Shown: positions 8,605 through 18,261, counted from the stretch's first letter. The stretch: DNA of 64,000 nucleotides from G965250275 sp965250275 (GCA_965250275.1 OZ252297.1:682001-746000); one strand, 5' to 3'. Program-made: numbers and translations. Notes: generated from the letters alone by a model not told the origin.

Positions 8605-10170
8605 ATGCCACTGATCCGACCAACCCGTCGCGCTATTCTTGCCTCCGGCACGGCTTTTGCCGGTTCACTCGCGATGCCATCTATTTCCCGCGCGTCATCG
8701 CGACCTGTGTTTACGCACGGCGTACAGTCGGGCGATGTCGACACTACGTCAGGAATGATCTGGACCCGCACGGACCGCCCGTCACGCGTCATGATGGAGG
8801 TATCTACAACCGAGAGCTTCGCCGACGCGCAAAAGCTCAGCGCGATGGACGCGATCCCCAACAGCGATATGGCCATCAAACGCCTGGTTGCCGGGCTGCC
8901 TTCGGATCAGGACATCTTCTACCGCTTTGCCGCGCATGATCTGTATGACGTGAACGCTGTGTCCGAACCTGTCACCGGACGGTTCAGGACCTCGCCGATG
9001 TCGCGCAGAGATGTGCGGTTTGTCTGGTCGGGCGACACAGCGGGTCAGGGCTGGGGCATCGACGATGAGGGCATGGCGACATATGCGACCATGGCGCAGC
9101 ACAGCCCCGACTTCTTCATCCACTCCGGTGACACAGTCTATGCGGACGGTCCGATGAAGGACGAAGTCGAAAGAGATGGTGAGGTCATCTGGAAGAACAC
9201 AACGCTGATCGACGAAAAGCGCAAGGTTGCCGAAACGCTCGACGAATTCAGAGCGCAGTGGAAGTACAACATGATGGACGACCATGTGCGCGCGATGAAT
9301 GCGGTCGCGCCGACGTTCTTTCAATGGGATGACCATGAAGTCGTGAACAACTGGTCGGACAGCAAGAGCCTATTGGAAGATGACCGTTACACTGAAAAGT
9401 CGGTGCCGGTGCTGCAGGCCCGGGCCAGCCGGGCGTTTCACGAAATGACGCCGCTGCGCATTCATCCTGAAGAACCCAGCCGGGTCTACCGCAAGATCTC
9501 TTACGGCCCATTGCTGGATATCTTCTTCTTGGACCTGCGCAGCTATCGCGGCCCCAACACCGCAACGATGACCGAGACATTGACAGATGATCAAAGGGTG
9601 CTGGGCGCGGAACAAATGAGCTGGCTCAAGCGTGGCCTTGCTGCGTCAAACGCCACTTGGAAGGTGATTGCCTCGGATCAGCCGATCGGTCTGATCGTCT
9701 GGGATAACTTCCGCGAGCAGGCGGGGTCCGAAGGGATAGCTGATGGTGTCGATGGTCCGGCAATGGGGCGCGAAGTCGAACTGGCGGAGCTTTTGCGGTT
9801 CATCAAGGCGTCGAACATCGCCAACACGGTTTGGCTCACCGCAGACGTTCACTACACCGCAGCGCATTACTATGATCCAAACCAGGCCCGGTTCAGCGAT
9901 TTTGCCCCGTTCTGGGAATTCGTGAGTGGTCCTCTGCATGCGGGCACGTTCGGTCCCAACGCCCTCGATGCGACGTTCGGGCCTGAGGTCAAATTCGTGA
10001 AAGCCCCGTCCGAAGATCAGGGCGTCAACCTGCCGCCCAGCGCAGGCCTGCAATTCTTCGGTCTGGTGGACATCGATGGCGCGACTCAGCAAATGACCGT
10101 TCGGTTGATGGACCGGTCGGACACCGAACTCTACCGCGTTGTGCTTGATCCAAAATCAGGCGCGATCTGA
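8605..10170 (+). CDS. phoD: PhoD-like alkaline phosphatase, Tat-exported
   Basis: A 521-residue secreted metallophosphoesterase. The N-terminus has a twin-arginine signal, TRRAILASG followed by a hydrophobic stretch and an Ala-rich cleavage site near residue 32. Catalytic motifs include WSGDTAGQG, HSGDTVYAD, WDDHEVVNNW and TADVHYTAAHYY, as in the PhoD calcium/iron enzymes that hydrolyse phosphomonoesters and diesters in the periplasm. A good ribosome-binding site (CAGGGAGCC) precedes the ATG. I could not make out a convincing Pho box in the 224-base upstream gap, so phosphate control is only expected from the family. Confidence 0.9.
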   Translation: MPLIRPTRRAILASGTAFAGSLAMPSISRASSRPVFTHGVQSGDVDTTSGMIWTRTDRPSRVMMEVSTTESFADAQKLSAMDAIPNSDMAIKRLVAGLPSDQDIFYRFAAHDLYDVNAVSEPVTGRFRTSPMSRRDVRFVWSGDTAGQGWGIDDEGMATYATMAQHSPDFFIHSGDTVYADGPMKDEVERDGEVIWKNTTLIDEKRKVAETLDEFRAQWKYNMMDDHVRAMNAVAPTFFQWDDHEVVNNWSDSKSLLEDDRYTEKSVPVLQARASRAFHEMTPLRIHPEEPSRVYRKISYGPLLDIFFLDLRSYRGPNTATMTETLTDDQRVLGAEQMSWLKRGLAASNATWKVIASDQPIGLIVWDNFREQAGSEGIADGVDGPAMGREVELAELLRFIKASNIANTVWLTADVHYTAAHYYDPNQARFSDFAPFWEFVSGPLHAGTFGPNALDATFGPEVKFVKAPSEDQGVNLPPSAGLQFFGLVDIDGATQQMTVRLMDRSDTELYRVVLDPKSGAI

Positions 10171-10204
10171 GCAAGGCGGGCCCGTCGCTCGCGGCGGACC
10201 CCCA

Positions 10205-10336
10205 TCAGAAGCAATGCCGTATTGCGTCGATCAACAATGCGAAATCGAGCCGCCCATACTGCATGAAAACAGTGGTCAGCACAAAGCCGGCCAAAAGGCT
10301 CAGCCCCGCAAGCATCAGGACACGGGTCGGCATCAT
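10205..10336 (-). CDS. Small single-span membrane protein coupled to the MFS gene
   Basis: A 43-residue frame beginning MMPTRVLMLAGLSLLAG that contains one hydrophobic helix and ends RHCF. Its first ATG overlaps the TGA of the MFS transporter (ATGATG), the same coupling seen between the MarR and MFS genes upstream, which is the main reason to believe it. I do not recognise a family; it may be an accessory peptide of the transporter. Longer versions reading into the MFS gene are less likely. Confidence 0.5.
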   Translation of the reverse strand: MMPTRVLMLAGLSLLAGFVLTTVFMQYGRLDFALLIDAIRHCF

Positions 10337-11553
10337 GCGGCGCGCTCCGCGTGTCGCTGTGCCATCGCGGTTTCCCGGATGGGTGCGTTCAACGCTGCTG
10401 ATATCAGGCTGAGTCCAATTGCGATCCACCATGCCACATCATAGGATCCAAAGTGGTCATAAAGCCAGCCGCCCATCCATCCACCGGCGAAAGAGCCCAG
10501 CTGGTGGCCGAAGAAAACGAACCCACCCAGCATCGCCATGTTGCGCACGCCAAAAATGCTGGCGACGATTCCATTGGTCAGCGGGATTGTACTGAGCCAG
10601 AACAGTCCCATGACCATTCCAAAGATATACGCGGTCCAGGGGCTTGTCGGCAGCAAGATGAACGCAGCAATGATCACCGCCCGACCGAGATACAACCACG
10701 CCAGCAGCCCCGGTTTGCTGCGGCGCCCGCCCCAGAGTCCCGCCAGATAGGCGCCTGCGATGTTGAAGAGCCCGATGAGCGCAAGCACGATTGTCGCGAC
10801 ATTCGCCGACATGCCTTCGTCTGCCAGGTAGGCTGGCAAGTGAACGGCAATGAAGACCACCTGAAAGCCGCACGCAAAAAAGCCCCAGAACAAGAGCCAG
10901 AAGTCCCGCTCGCCAAAGGCTTCCTTGAGCGCCGCGCCCACAGTCAGATTGTCTTCGGGCGCGTAGGTCGCGGTATGCCCTTTTTCATTCAGCGCGAAGC
11001 TGAGCGGCAAGATCAGCGCGGCCACCGCCGACAGCACCAGCAAGGCTGAGGCCCACCCAAATGTTCCCAGAAGTCCCAGTGTGATGGGCAACATCGCGAA
11101 CTGGCCAAAAGAGCCCACGGACATGGAAATTCCCATTGCCATGCTGCGTTTTTCGGCCGGCAAGGCGCGGCTGATCGCTCCAAAGACGATGGGCATCGAG
11201 GTGCCGCTCAGCCCCAGACCGATCAGGATTCCCGCACTCATGCTGAACATGAACGCCCCTTGCGGCACCGACATCAATGCCAGACCCGCGACATAGAGGA
11301 GCGCGCCGCCAAAAATGACCCGCCCAGCCCCAAGACGATCAGACAGCATCCCCGTGAACGGTTGTGCCACACCCCACACCAGATTTTGCAGCGCCATGGC
11401 AAAGGCAAAAGTCTCTCGCCCCCAGCCTGCATCCTGGCTAATCGGCTGAAGAAACAGCCCGAACCCATGACGTGTGCCAAGCGCGATCGCAAGGATCAGC
11501 GACCCGGCCACCAACATCAGTCGGGCCTTTGCCCAGCCATCCATATCCTTCAT
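10333..11553 (-). CDS. MFS transporter
   Basis: A 406-residue major facilitator protein with about 12 hydrophobic segments and the family loop motif GMLSDRLGAGRV between helices 2 and 3. The N-terminus (TRHGFGLFLQPIS) resembles oxalate/formate-type and monocarboxylate MFS carriers. It follows a MarR gene with a 4-base overlap, so an efflux or uptake role controlled by that regulator is plausible. The substrate is unknown. Confidence 0.88.
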   Translation of the reverse strand: MKDMDGWAKARLMLVAGSLILAIALGTRHGFGLFLQPISQDAGWGRETFAFAMALQNLVWGVAQPFTGMLSDRLGAGRVIFGGALLYVAGLALMSVPQGAFMFSMSAGILIGLGLSGTSMPIVFGAISRALPAEKRSMAMGISMSVGSFGQFAMLPITLGLLGTFGWASALLVLSAVAALILPLSFALNEKGHTATYAPEDNLTVGAALKEAFGERDFWLLFWGFFACGFQVVFIAVHLPAYLADEGMSANVATIVLALIGLFNIAGAYLAGLWGGRRSKPGLLAWLYLGRAVIIAAFILLPTSPWTAYIFGMVMGLFWLSTIPLTNGIVASIFGVRNMAMLGGFVFFGHQLGSFAGGWMGGWLYDHFGSYDVAWWIAIGLSLISAALNAPIRETAMAQRHAERAA

Positions 11554-11975
11554 GAGAAAGGGTCCTTTTCCAAGGCGTCGAGCATGTCAAAGAGGGCAGC
11601 CCGCCCGCCAAAATCACGCAGGCGGGCTTCGAGATTCTTTTGCGTTTCCGCCCATTTTGGGTTGGCCAGCGCGATCGTCTCGATACCGATTTCGGTCAGT
11701 GCGACGACGCGCGTGCGCTTGTCGGTGCCGGGATCAAACCGCACGAGCCCCAGCTTCTCAAGAACCCGCAAGTTCCGTCCCAATGTGCTGGCATCCAGGT
11801 CCGTCTCGGCTGCAAGCCCGCTGAAAGTGGGTTGGCGCGATCGTTCAATTGCCCTGAGCAAGGCAAATTGCGCGATGTTCACACCACTGCCTGACAAGGC
11901 CGCATCGTATTGCCGCCCGGCCTGACGGGCAGCGCGGCGCAGACGCGTGGAGACGCATTTTGATTTCGCAGACAT
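11550..11975 (-). CDS. MarR-family transcriptional regulator
   Basis: A 141-residue winged-helix regulator. The DNA-binding part reads TFSGLAAETDLDASTLGRNLRVLEK with a wing containing GTDKRTRVVALTEIG. The start overlaps nothing upstream, and the stop overlaps the MFS start as ATGA. An inverted repeat sits directly against the start codon, which is consistent with autorepression. The ligand is unknown. Confidence 0.88.
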   Translation of the reverse strand: MSAKSKCVSTRLRRAARQAGRQYDAALSGSGVNIAQFALLRAIERSRQPTFSGLAAETDLDASTLGRNLRVLEKLGLVRFDPGTDKRTRVVALTEIGIETIALANPKWAETQKNLEARLRDFGGRAALFDMLDALEKDPFS

Positions 11976-11999
11976 AATTACATGTATATACCGGTAATT
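11976..11999. promoter_or_regulatory. Probable MarR operator
   Basis: AATTAC at 11976-11981 and GTAATT at 11994-11999 form a perfect inverted repeat with 12 bases between, immediately upstream of the marR start codon. The size and AT-rich arms fit a MarR dimer site that would block initiation of the marR-MFS operon. The assignment to this regulator is inference. Confidence 0.45.
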
Positions 12000-12065
12000 T
12001 CTGCTGTCAATCGGTCAAGACAACGAATTGCCAGGTCTTATCGCAGGCACAGCATTGAACCGGTC

Positions 12066-13004
12066 TCAGTTCTTCGGGACGTTCATATCGCGAGACTGGG
12101 CGCGTTCCAGACCGAGTTGTCGCTCGCGCCAGATCACGAGGATGTTGCCCGCAATCACCAAGGAAGCGCCCAGCAGCATGACAACGGTAGGCAACTCGCT
12201 GAACCAGACATACCCGATCAGAATCGCAAACAACATCGACGCATAATCGATGGGTGCCAGCATGGATGCTGCGCCAAAGCGGTACGCGGATGTCACCAGA
12301 ATTTGGGCAAGGCCTCCCAGGAAGCCGACCAAAACAAGCATAAAAAATGTCTGGGGAGAGGGGACGACCCATCCGAATGGCAGGGTCAGCAGCGACAACA
12401 GCGTGGCCGTGGCAGAGAAGTAAAAGACGATTGCTGCCGTATCCTCGGTTTTGACCATCTTGCGGACATGAATCTGTACGAACGCACGGGCGAGGGTTGC
12501 CATCAGGATGAGCGCCGCGCCAAGCATAGCGGCGTCTTCCACGGCAGCGCTCTCTCCAAATCGGGGCCACAGCATGATCATCACCCCGAGCATCCCCAAT
12601 GCCACAGCGCTGATGCGGACGATCCGTATCCGCTCCCCCAAGAAGATGGCGGCGAGAATGACGGTAAAGATCGGGGTTGCGTATCCAATTGCGGTGACCT
12701 CGGGCAGGGGCAACAATCCCAAACCCGCAAATGTCATCGCCATGGCTGATGTCCCGATTGTGCCGCGCCAGAAATGTATCATTGGCCGTTTTGTGACCAA
12801 CCCGTTTCGCAACTCCCCGCGCATAACCAGCCACGCGAGAATAACCGGGATCGCACAGAAGGAACGAAAGAACACCGCCTGACCGGGTGGGACGTCTTCG
12901 GCTGTGGCTTTGACCAGTGCGGCCATGACCATGAAAAGAAACACCGCACACAGCTTGAGAGCAATGGCCAGCGTCGGCCGATGCGATGTTAAGGATTTTG
13001 CCAT
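12066..13004 (-). CDS. EamA/RhaT-type DMT-family exporter
   Basis: A 312-residue membrane protein with ten predicted hydrophobic helices arranged as two EamA repeats; repeat one ends in ATPIFTVILAAIFLGERI and repeat two in PIDYASMLFAILIGYVWFSE. Such proteins export amino acids or metabolites. It stands alone between the MarR gene and aroC on the same strand, with 61 bases before it to marR's upstream region and 79 bases from aroC. The substrate is unknown. Confidence 0.87.
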   Translation of the reverse strand: MAKSLTSHRPTLAIALKLCAVFLFMVMAALVKATAEDVPPGQAVFFRSFCAIPVILAWLVMRGELRNGLVTKRPMIHFWRGTIGTSAMAMTFAGLGLLPLPEVTAIGYATPIFTVILAAIFLGERIRIVRISAVALGMLGVMIMLWPRFGESAAVEDAAMLGAALILMATLARAFVQIHVRKMVKTEDTAAIVFYFSATATLLSLLTLPFGWVVPSPQTFFMLVLVGFLGGLAQILVTSAYRFGAASMLAPIDYASMLFAILIGYVWFSELPTVVMLLGASLVIAGNILVIWRERQLGLERAQSRDMNVPKN

Positions 13005-13083
13005 GCCGGGTTTCTGCGCCTTTGCACCGTCAGATGCAAGCGCGCGGCTGGTTCCGAAGGGCCGGCGAATTGCCGCGCGAGGG

Positions 13084-14184
13084 TTATCCGATCACGCCGC
13101 GGATATCGCCAACCTGTCCCCGGTGCAGCAGAAGATGGTCCAGCAAGACACAGGCCATCATCGCCTCGGCGACGGGAACCGCGCGAATGCCAACGCACGG
13201 ATCGTGACGGCCTCTTGTCACGATATCGGTTTCTTCACCCGAGACAGTGATGGTCTTTCGGGACTTCAGGATCGAAGAGGTGGGCTTTACCGCAAAACGC
13301 ACAACGATGTCCTGACCTGTGCTGATCCCCCCCAGAACGCCGCCTGCGTGGTTGGAGCTGTAGAGAGGACCATTCGGGCCCATGCTGATCTCATCTGCAT
13401 TGGCTTCGCCTGTCAGGGCTGCGGCGGCCATGCCCTCGCCGATCTCGACACCCTTGACGGCATTTATGCTCATCATGGCGGCGGCCAGATCAGTGTCCAG
13501 CTTGCCATACACAGGAGCACCGAGACCGGCAGGCGCACCGCGCGCTGTGACTTCGATCACGGCGCCGACAGAGTTTCCCGACTTGCGCAGATCATCCAGA
13601 TAACCGGCCCAGTCCGCGGCCGCATCGGCATCTGGTGTCCAGAAGGGGTTTGCGTTGATCTGCTCCCAATCGAAACGCGTACGGTCGATCTGGCGCGCCC
13701 CCATCTGCACCATGTAGCCGGTGATCCTAAGGTCTGGAGCAAGTGCAGCGAGTGCGGCCCGCGCTAGTCCGCCTGCGGCCACACGTGCAGCGGTTTCGCG
13801 CGCGGACGAACGACCGCCGCCGCGATAATCCCGAATGCCGTACTTCTGGTAGTAAGCGATGTCGGCATGTCCCGGCCGAAACTTGTCCTTGATCTCAGAG
13901 TAGTCTTTGCTGCGCTGGTCTGTGTTCTCGATCATCAGTTGCACCGGCGTTCCGGTGGTCTGACCCTCGAACACACCCGACAGGATTTTCACCTGATCCG
14001 GCTCCCGGCGCTGAGTGGTATACTTGTTCTGACCCGGTTTGCGCCGGTCCAGCCAGACCTGCAGCATGTCCGCATCAACTGCGATACCCGGAGGGCAGCC
14101 GTCCACGGTCGCGCCCAGTGCCGGGCCATGGCTTTCGCCCCATGTGGTGACGCGAAACAGATGACCGAAACTATTCAGGGACAT
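13084..14184 (-). CDS. aroC: Chorismate synthase
   Basis: Converts EPSP to chorismate with reduced FMN, last step of the shikimate pathway. The 366-residue protein has the three family signatures: GESHGPALG near the start, GGGRSSARETAARVAAG in the middle and the C-terminal RHDPCVGIRAVPVAEAM. I start at ATG 14184 (MSLNSFGHLFRVTTWGESHG), which has GGAG eight bases upstream, and not at a TTG two codons earlier. It is divergent from the thiamine transport operon. Confidence 0.97.
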   Translation of the reverse strand: MSLNSFGHLFRVTTWGESHGPALGATVDGCPPGIAVDADMLQVWLDRRKPGQNKYTTQRREPDQVKILSGVFEGQTTGTPVQLMIENTDQRSKDYSEIKDKFRPGHADIAYYQKYGIRDYRGGGRSSARETAARVAAGGLARAALAALAPDLRITGYMVQMGARQIDRTRFDWEQINANPFWTPDADAAADWAGYLDDLRKSGNSVGAVIEVTARGAPAGLGAPVYGKLDTDLAAAMMSINAVKGVEIGEGMAAAALTGEANADEISMGPNGPLYSSNHAGGVLGGISTGQDIVVRFAVKPTSSILKSRKTITVSGEETDIVTRGRHDPCVGIRAVPVAEAMMACVLLDHLLLHRGQVGDIRGVIG

Positions 14185-14274
14185 GGCCAAGGCTCCTTTG
14201 GGCCGTTCCTAGCGGTGCCGGGCAGCACCCTCAAGCGGTTTCAACTTGCCGCCGGCGACGCTCCGCAATAGGGT

Positions 14275-14362
14275 CCGCCTCACCTCGGGGAGCCCGGATC
14301 GGGCTGAGATGCAAATGCGAACCCGTCGAACCTGAACCGGCTCATACCGGCGGAGGGAAGGT
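14275..14362 (+). ncRNA. TPP riboswitch (THI element)
   Basis: The leader contains the conserved thiamin-pyrophosphate aptamer pieces in order: a 5' arm with CACCTCGGGGAGCC, GGGCTGAGATG, ACCCGTCGAACCTGA, CCGGCTCATACCGG and GCGGAGGGAAGG. GCTGAGA and the CCTGA...TAATACC-like block are the family hallmark. It ends about 48 bases before the thiB start, so repression of thiBPQ by TPP is expected, probably through translation since no T-run hairpin is seen. The exact 5' boundary is approximate. Confidence 0.95.
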
Positions 14363-14409
14363 TTTGGACATCATTCCACCCTTGCCTGCTGCCGCAATTG
14401 GAGGATGCC

Positions 14410-15387
14410 ATGAAGTACCTTACTTTTGCTGCGGGAGTTTTGACGGCCACATCGGCGTGGGCCGAATTGCCAGAACTCACCGTTTACACCTATGACAGTT
14501 TCATCACCGAATGGGGGCCCGGCCCGGCGGTCAAAGCCGCATTCGAAGAGACCTGTGGCTGTGAACTCAATTTCGTGTCGGCGGGCGATGGCGCTGCGTT
14601 GCTCGCGCGGTTGCGTCTGGAAGGGGATCGCAGTCCCGCGGACATTGTTCTGGGCCTAGACACCAATCTGACGGCGGCGGCCGCCGAAACCGGGCTCTTT
14701 GCCCCGCATCCCACACAGGCGGAGTACAGTTTGCCCATCGAATGGGATGACCCACTGTTTGTACCCTATGACTGGGGATACTTTGCCTTTGTGCACAACG
14801 CCGATCTGGATGCCCCCGGAAACTTCCGGGAGCTTGCCGACAGCGACTACAAGATCGTCATTCAGGATCCGCGGTCTTCGACGCCTGGCTTGGGTCTGCT
14901 GATGTGGGTAAAGGCTGCGTATGGCGATGAAGCCACGTCGGTGTGGCAAAACCTTTCGGACAACATCGTTACCGTGACCAAGGGATGGTCCGAGGCCTAT
15001 GGGCTGTTCCTGGACGGCGAGGCGGACCTGGTTCTGTCTTACACAACGTCCCCCGCCTATCATCTGATTGCCGAAGATGACCCCAGTAAGGCCGCAGCGC
15101 TCTTCGACGAAGGCCATTACATGCAGATCGAAGTTGCGGGCAAGCTGGCCAGTTCGGATCAACCCGACCTGGCTGATCAGTTTCTGACGTTCATGACGAC
15201 CGATGCCTTCCAGTCCGTGATCCCAACGACCAACTGGATGTACCCGGCGGTCACGCCGGCAAGTGGTCTGCCAGATGGGTTTGAGACTTTGATCGAACCG
15301 GGAAAGGCGCTGTTGATCCGTGCAGATCAGGCGGCAGCGATCAGAGATGAGGCGGTCTCGGAATGGCTGGGCGCGTTGAGCCAGTAA
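14410..15387 (+). CDS. thiB: Thiamine ABC transporter substrate-binding protein
   Basis: A 325-residue periplasmic protein with a short signal peptide (MKYLTFAAGVLTATSAWA) and the start of the mature protein ELPELTVYTYDSF. The family segment DWGYFAFVHN and the late TTNWMYPA match TbpA/ThiB. It delivers thiamine or its phosphates to ThiP. I choose ATG 14410, seven bases after GGAGGATGCC's GGAG; a TTG at 14398 is also in frame. It is the first gene behind the TPP riboswitch. Confidence 0.94.
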   Translation: MKYLTFAAGVLTATSAWAELPELTVYTYDSFITEWGPGPAVKAAFEETCGCELNFVSAGDGAALLARLRLEGDRSPADIVLGLDTNLTAAAAETGLFAPHPTQAEYSLPIEWDDPLFVPYDWGYFAFVHNADLDAPGNFRELADSDYKIVIQDPRSSTPGLGLLMWVKAAYGDEATSVWQNLSDNIVTVTKGWSEAYGLFLDGEADLVLSYTTSPAYHLIAEDDPSKAAALFDEGHYMQIEVAGKLASSDQPDLADQFLTFMTTDAFQSVIPTTNWMYPAVTPASGLPDGFETLIEPGKALLIRADQAAAIRDEAVSEWLGALSQ

Positions 15388-16919
15388 ATCGCGCTCCTGG
15401 TATCGTCGCGGCGACAAGCGTCTCCGCGGCGATCCTTGTGTGTCTTGCCGCGATCCTATGGCGGGCCGAAACCGAGATCTCGCTCGGCCCGGGTGACTGG
15501 GCAGCGGTGAGGTTCACAGCGGTTCAGGCCGCTTTGTCGGCACTCATAAGTGTTGCCTTGGCCATTCCAGTGGCGCGCGCTCTTGCCCGTCGCGACTTTT
15601 TGGGCCGCAGGTTTTTGATCACTCTGTTGGGCGCGCCGTTCATCTTGCCCGTCATTGTTGCGGTACTTGGTCTGTTGGCCGTGTTCGGGCGCAGCGGTTG
15701 GCTGAGCGATCTGCTGGCTTTGATCGGTTTGCCTCCGGTTCAGATCTACGGATTGCACGGGGTGGTGCTGGCGCACGTGTTCTTCAACCTCCCGCTGGCG
15801 ACCCGACTGCTTCTGCAAGGATGGCAGGACATTCCCGCAGAACGGTTCCGATTGGCGGGCCAGCTCGGTTGCGCGAGCAGGGATGTATGGCGACTGCTGG
15901 AGCGTCCGATGTTGGCGCGCGTGGCACCGGGCGCCGCAGCTATTGTGTTTGCCATTTGCCTGACAAGCTTTGCGGTTGCGTTGACATTGGGGGGCGGTCC
16001 GCGCGCGACAACGGTTGAACTGGCAATCTATCAGGCCTTCCGCTTCGACTTCGATCTTGGCAAGGCGGCTGTTCTGTCCTGCGTTCAGATTGTGCTTGCG
16101 TCCGGTGCGGCATTGCTTGCGCTGAAACTCGCGTCTGCTGAAGGATTTGGCTCCGGTCTGGACCGACCAACTGCACGTTGGGATGCTGACCGCACTACTT
16201 TGCGCCTGCAGGACGGACTGGTGATCGCCGCAGCCAGCGCGTTTTTGATGCTGCCTCTGGCGGCGATTGTCCTCTCCGGTTCCCAAGGGCTTCTGCTTTT
16301 GCCACCCAGCGTCTACTCGGCGGCGCTGACTTCAATCGGGGTGGCGGTTGCCAGCACTGTCGTTTTGTTGGCCCTTGCCCTGCCGATGGCCGCGGCGATC
16401 TCCACCGGGCGGGGTACGGCACTGGAACTGGTTGGCTTGCTGGCTCTGGCCGTCTCCCCATTGGTGCTTGGCACGGGGCTTTTCATCATCGTCAACCGCT
16501 GGATCGACCCGGCCAGCCTTGCGCTGCCTCTGACAGCGGTTGTGAATGCGCTCATGGCGTTGCCCTTCGCCTTGCGCGTGATTGTGCCCGGTGCGCGGGA
16601 CGTTGTGCAGGTTCACGGGCGCCTCGGTTTGAGCCTGAACATGCAGGGCGGTCCGTTCTTCTGGAACGTGTTTGTGCCGCGCCTGCGGCCACAGATCGCC
16701 TTTGCCACCGGCCTGACGGCGGCCCTGTCAATCGGTGATTTGGGTGTGATTGCGCTGTTTGCGGATCCTTACAGTGCCACATTGCCGCTGCAGATTTATC
16801 GGTTGATGGCGGCCTATCAGATGGATGCAGCTGCCGGCGCGGCGTTGCTATTGCTTGTCATGTCGATGCTGGCCTTCTGGCTGTTGGATCGGGGAGGGCG
16901 CGGACTTGCTGCGACTTGA
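15363..16919 (+). CDS. thiP: Thiamine ABC transporter permease
   Basis: A 518-residue fused double permease with about 12 hydrophobic helices and two binding-protein-dependent transport domains. EAA-type loops are visible as GWQDIPAERFRLAGQLG in the first half and in the second half around VQVHGRLGLS. The start lies 25 bases inside thiB, showing tight coupling. ThiP forms the channel for thiamine uptake with ThiB and ThiQ. Confidence 0.92.
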   Translation: MAGRVEPVNRAPGIVAATSVSAAILVCLAAILWRAETEISLGPGDWAAVRFTAVQAALSALISVALAIPVARALARRDFLGRRFLITLLGAPFILPVIVAVLGLLAVFGRSGWLSDLLALIGLPPVQIYGLHGVVLAHVFFNLPLATRLLLQGWQDIPAERFRLAGQLGCASRDVWRLLERPMLARVAPGAAAIVFAICLTSFAVALTLGGGPRATTVELAIYQAFRFDFDLGKAAVLSCVQIVLASGAALLALKLASAEGFGSGLDRPTARWDADRTTLRLQDGLVIAAASAFLMLPLAAIVLSGSQGLLLLPPSVYSAALTSIGVAVASTVVLLALALPMAAAISTGRGTALELVGLLALAVSPLVLGTGLFIIVNRWIDPASLALPLTAVVNALMALPFALRVIVPGARDVVQVHGRLGLSLNMQGGPFFWNVFVPRLRPQIAFATGLTAALSIGDLGVIALFADPYSATLPLQIYRLMAAYQMDAAAGAALLLLVMSMLAFWLLDRGGRGLAAT

Positions 16920-17598
16920 GGGTTTGGAACTGCAGCAAGGTGATTTCACCTTGGCCGCTGACTTCGAAGTCGCCTTCGGGCGGCGGGTTGCAGTGGTAGG
17001 CCCATCCGGCGCAGGAAAGTCGACCCTTCTGGCGGCAATCGCAGGTTTCCTGTCGCCCAAAGCAGGACGTGTGATGTGGGACGAAAAAGACATCACGTCT
17101 CTCGCGCCCGGCGCACGTCCGGTTGCTATGCTCTTTCAGGATGGAAACCTGTTCCCGCACTTGTCTGTGGCCAAGAATGTCGCGCTGGGCGTGCGGCCGG
17201 ATGGCCGACTGAATGCGGCGCAAAGGGAAGACGTTTCCAACGCCTTGTCGCGGGTTGGTCTGGACGGATTTGAAGATCGGATGCCGTCGAGCCTGTCGGG
17301 TGGGCAGCAAAGCCGCGCAGCGCTGGCGCGAGTCGTTGTTCAGAAACGCCCGCTGATGCTTCTGGACGAACCGTTTGCAGCGCTGGGCCCGGCCATGCGG
17401 GATGAAATGCTCGATCTGGTTTCGGGATTGGCGCGCGAAACCGGGGCGACGATGCTGATGGTCAGCCACGCGCCTTCGGATGCGCGCCGGATCGCGGACG
17501 AAGTCGTTCTGGTTGCGGATGGGGTTGCACACGCGCCAGCCCCTACAGCAGAGTTGCTGGACAATCCGCCGCGCGCGTTGCGCCTTTATCTTGGCTGA
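16906..17598 (+). CDS. thiQ: Thiamine ABC transporter ATP-binding protein
   Basis: A 230-residue ABC ATPase: Walker A GPSGAGKST, Q-loop FQDGNLFPHLS, signature LSGGQQSR, Walker B LMLLDEPF and H-loop MVSHAPSD. No ATG fits; a TTG at 16906 follows GGGGAGGGCGCGGAC, starts LLRLEGLELQQ and overlaps the thiP stop by 14 bases, so it is the likely start. It energises ThiP. Confidence 0.92.
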   Translation: MLRLEGLELQQGDFTLAADFEVAFGRRVAVVGPSGAGKSTLLAAIAGFLSPKAGRVMWDEKDITSLAPGARPVAMLFQDGNLFPHLSVAKNVALGVRPDGRLNAAQREDVSNALSRVGLDGFEDRMPSSLSGGQQSRAALARVVVQKRPLMLLDEPFAALGPAMRDEMLDLVSGLARETGATMLMVSHAPSDARRIADEVVLVADGVAHAPAPTAELLDNPPRALRLYLG

Positions 17599-17628
17599 AA
17601 GCCACCACACCAGAACAACGTTGAATGT

Positions 17629-18261
17629 ATGCACCCCAATCCAGCATTTCGCGGCACGCCTGCCAGTCGTAACCTGACCTTTGCGCGTGATCGTGCCTTT
17701 GGGGTTCTGGCGGCCGTATGCAACTCAGTCCCAACCTTTGCACATGTGCCGTTCCTTTTGTCAGAGACCGGCACATGGGCCGATCTGCACCTCGTGCGCT
17801 CGAACCCGATTGCGCGCGCTCTCAAAGCGCCCTTGGCCTGCACAATCATCGTGTCAGGTCCCGACAGCTATGTTTCTCCCGACTGGTACGAGGTGGAAGA
17901 TCAGGTGCCGACGTGGAACTACGTGGCGGTCCATCTGACAGGCTCGCTGGAGTTGCGGCCACGCACGGAGTTACGCGACCTGTTGGATCGGCAAAGCGCG
18001 TTTTTCGAAGAACGCCTGCACCCAAAGCCACCCTGGACAGCCGACAAGATGACGCCTGATGCACTTGACCGCATGATGCGCCAGATCGTGCCTTGCCGGG
18101 TTCACATCGACTCTGTCGACGCGACCTGGAAGCTTAACCAGAACAAACCGGAGGACGTGCGGCTGCGCGCCGCTGATCGTGTCGAGGCCGCACAAGCCGG
18201 TCAGGAGACCGGACTCCTGGCTGCCAACATGCGGGACGCCGACAGGTTGAATGGCGACTGA
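17629..18261 (+). CDS. PaiB-like FMN-binding protein
   Basis: A 210-residue member of the PaiB/FMN-binding split-barrel family. The N-terminus MHPNPAFR, the block HVPFLL and VPTWNYVAVHLTG are typical. In Bacillus PaiB is linked to negative regulation of sporulation and degradative enzymes; in proteobacteria the role is unclear. It starts 30 bases after thiQ on the same strand and may be read through from the thiamine operon, though a link to thiamine is not evident. Confidence 0.85.
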   Translation: MHPNPAFRGTPASRNLTFARDRAFGVLAAVCNSVPTFAHVPFLLSETGTWADLHLVRSNPIARALKAPLACTIIVSGPDSYVSPDWYEVEDQVPTWNYVAVHLTGSLELRPRTELRDLLDRQSAFFEERLHPKPPWTADKMTPDALDRMMRQIVPCRVHIDSVDATWKLNQNKPEDVRLRAADRVEAAQAGQETGLLAANMRDADRLNGD

